This document shows positions 62,104 to 64,000 of a stretch of 64,000 nucleotides of DNA, in pieces. Made by a program: the position numbers and the translations under genes. The notes under the pieces are model-generated. The model made no database searches. It worked only from the letters and a program-made list of their open reading frames with translations, and had not been told where the DNA came from. Position 1 is the stretch's first letter. Every line of letters begins with the position of its first letter. Source of the DNA: Bostrychus sinensis (taxonomy: Eukaryota; Chordata; Actinopteri; Gobiiformes; Eleotridae); the NCBI GenBank assembly GCA_020698575.1, contig CM036255.1:17076001-17140000 (forward strand), given 5' to 3'.

Positions 62104-62432
62104 ATGGACAACTTTGAAACACCATACGAAGATAGCGTAGAGGTCGATTTCATTAATTGCGAGGTGAGTATAACCTTGTTCGCTTAACTGTTACCACGAG
62201 CAAGTCTTGTACATGGGCGACTTCCTAGTTTCATAGTTTAATACATAACGTTAATCACCATCGTTTCATTACGGACACAATTTATTTATGTTAACGTTAG
62301 ATAAGTGATGTGGTAATGGGTGTGGTTTGTTTTTTATTCTGTGTTTTTGCTCGCGTTTTGCAGATTTGCAACAAATCCATCAGAGGGGAAACCTTGTACA
62401 AAATACATGTGACTTCTCCTGGACATTTAAAG
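62104..62432 (+). CDS. Third U1/matrin-like finger gene, first two coding exons (runs off window)
   Basis: Exon 1 (62104-62163) starts MDNFETPYEDSVEV and ends Asn-Cys-Glu in phase 0 with donor gtgagt. Exon 2 (62364-62432) opens Ile-Cys and encodes NKSIRGETLYKIHVTSPGHL; the join gives CEIC-x12-H-x5-H. Exon 2 is 69 nt, exactly like the type A finger exons of the large gene at 21251 and 26549, and the intron lies at the same point in the CxxC. This marks it as a family member. I could not identify its third exon before the window ends. Confidence 0.7.
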
Positions 62433-62548
62433 GTACTGCGTCCATGACATAATGGTATTGGATTTAAGGGACAGTATGGTGTCTATTTATTGGTCTCATG
62501 AAATACAGTATATACAGGAAAATTCTTAAAACGTTTTACTTTGTCTTG

Positions 62549-62872
62549 TTTGGCCATACTGCCTTGTGGATGCCCGATCCCGTCAGATCTTGGAAGCTAA
62601 GCAGGGTAGGGCCTGGTCAGGACCTGGATGGGAGACCGCTGGGCAAATAACAGGAAGCCGGTGTGAGTGGTTGGTGGTGATCGGAGGGTCCGTTGGCACA
62701 GATGTGTGCAGCCACAATTCTGTCAGTCTACCCCAGGGGAAACTGTGGCTACAAAACGTAGCTTACCACCACCGACTATGGAGTGAATGAAATACCCCTT
62801 CCCTTCTGTGTAAAGCGCTTTGGGTGATTTGTGTCATAGGTAAAGCGCTATATAAATACCATTCCCTTCCCT
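62549..62872 (+). mobile_element. 5S-rRNA-derived SINE (SINE3 type)
   Basis: About 62550-62665 is clearly 5S rRNA-like: tggccatact, then gatcttggaagctaagcagg, gggcctggtcaggacctgg and atgggagaccgctggg, which span the internal RNA polymerase III control region. It ends with gtaaagcgctttgggtgatt and aagcgctatataaatacca, the LINE-type tail known from fish SINE3 elements. It is a retroposon copy and not a working 5S gene, because the 5S part is incomplete and joined to the tail. Confidence 0.9.
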
Positions 62873-64000
62873 TGTCTGTTTCTTACTGAAACTATATAAA
62901 TTGAATTGAGTGGGTGAGAGAAAATAGACTTTTACATGATATTCTGATAATTTATTGGATCACACCTGTTTTTTGTCTGTCTTGGGATTTTTTGCAATTA
63001 AATAATCAATTGCTGCACTTGTGTACACAACACTTTTCTTGTTTTCTTTTGTTGCTGTGGGCCGTCACCTTACATGAGCTACCCTACGCCTGGCTCACAG
63101 TATTCTGACTTTGTGTTAAGACAGGATTTTACTGTGGAGATCTTAAGTGTAAAATAGTCTAATAGTGTCTCTTCTTTCTTAATGATCAATTTTCATATGA
63201 TTGGGAAAGTGTTATAAGGTTACTTGTGCTTGACAAGAAGTCATAAATCTCCCTTCTTTTATCTCCATCTTCAGGCAGGACTTTTTAGGGTTGCTGCAAC
63301 TGTGTCTGGTCACAGATGATTTTCGTTTCTCTATTTCCCATAAGTGACATTTTTGCCACTTTCATCCTAAGGACATCTAACCAATTAAAAAAAAGTGATT
63401 ATCCTTTGGTCTGAACTAGACTAGAGTTGGTCAGACCACACCATTTTGAACTGTGACGGTGAGCTTTGCAAGGCTGACTATTTAGGCTGGTCAGAATTCA
63501 CAAAGAGTTGATGAGCAGGTTAAGTATTTTCAAACGTGACTTTTTTTCAGGAGGATTGCTCATGGCAGCTCAAACAGGGAGTTGCATATCATTGAAGTTT
63601 TTTTCTACAAACTTCAAACACTTACTTAGATTGTGTTGTCTAAAAAAGGTAAAACAAACACTAAAATGGCAACTTTGCGATGCCACAAATGGATGCTCTC
63701 AAAGCTTTTGCAAGCATACCAAACCACTCTGCTTTTTTTGGTGTTCATTTTGGATTTTTGAACACCTGAATCCCATGATGCATGCAGCTTGTGTCTTTTC
63801 TTACTTAATACACAGCCAAAATTATGCAATTTCAGGAGTCCAACTAAATGTTCCTTCAATGGCTGCTGTTTTATGGCATGTAATGTAAATTCTTAAGAGG
63901 GACTAACCTTGAAACCCTCTGCAAACTATTCCTAAATCACTGGTTTTGCATCTTATTATTCACCTAACCTCATCCTTGCTCTTGCCTTCTCAGTGTGGCA
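62873..64000 (+). other. Intron of the third finger gene, no exon identified
   Basis: AT-rich DNA after the SINE. A possible acceptor is at about 63550 (tttttttcag followed by gaggattgctcatgg), but no motif shared with the family confirms an exon. Confidence 0.35.

Noticed and set aside
62550..62665. Possible 5S rRNA gene
   Set aside because: The 5S part is diverged and fused to a LINE-type tail, as in a SINE.

Overview
The window is vertebrate nuclear DNA, almost certainly from a teleost fish. It has short GT-AG introns (often 70-100 bp), vertebrate gene families, and a dense mix of fish-type transposons: Tc1/mariner, hAT MITEs, piggyBac-like TTAA elements, LINEs, a Penelope-like remnant, tRNA-like repeats and a 5S-rRNA-derived SINE. 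Species cannot be told from the sequence alone. All genes recognised are on the + strand.

Layout. 55-1695: last two exons of an ER peptidyl-prolyl isomerase (FKBP9 type, HDEL end). 1.7-8.1 kb: AT-rich intergenic DNA with microsatellites and MITE-like repeats. 8307-48239: a very large gene that I reconstruct with 46 coding exons (7392 nt, 2463 codons plus stop; phases agree at every junction). It encodes a protein built from repeated C2H2 fingers of the U1/matrin-like type, with low-complexity linkers and a Gln/Asn/Tyr/Ser-rich prion-like tail. Its 12.9-kb first intron is packed with nested transposons. 50858-55857: a second, smaller paralogue (11 coding exons, 687 codons plus stop) with two of the same fingers and its own Tyr/His/Ser-rich tail. 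56810-60710: a complete rprd1a-type gene (7 exons, 286 codons plus stop), a CID-domain protein of the RNA polymerase II CTD. 62104-62432: the first two coding exons of a third finger gene, which continues off the window.

The main observation is the family of finger genes around rprd1a. Two finger classes recur. Type A is C-x2-C-x12-H-x5-H, split by a phase-0 intron inside the CxxC knuckle and followed by an exon of exactly 69 nt. Type B is C-x2-C-x11-H-x5-H, lies inside one exon that opens with a GL-like motif, and is followed by a helix-rich exon and then usually a 58-nt exon. Each unit is bounded by phase-1 introns (1-0, 0-0, 0-1), so it can duplicate without breaking the frame. The big gene has two A and seven B units, the second gene two B units, and the third gene starts with an A unit. 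I do not recognise a named orthologue. A role in RNA or chromatin binding is inferred only from the finger type, the SUMO-consensus motifs and the low-complexity tails.

The other interest is structural: a ~1.7-kb near-perfect foldback element, a TTAA-flanked element with nested inverted arms and a LINE inside it, which itself splits an L1 copy, and several hAT MITEs with clean 8-bp target duplications, one nested in another.
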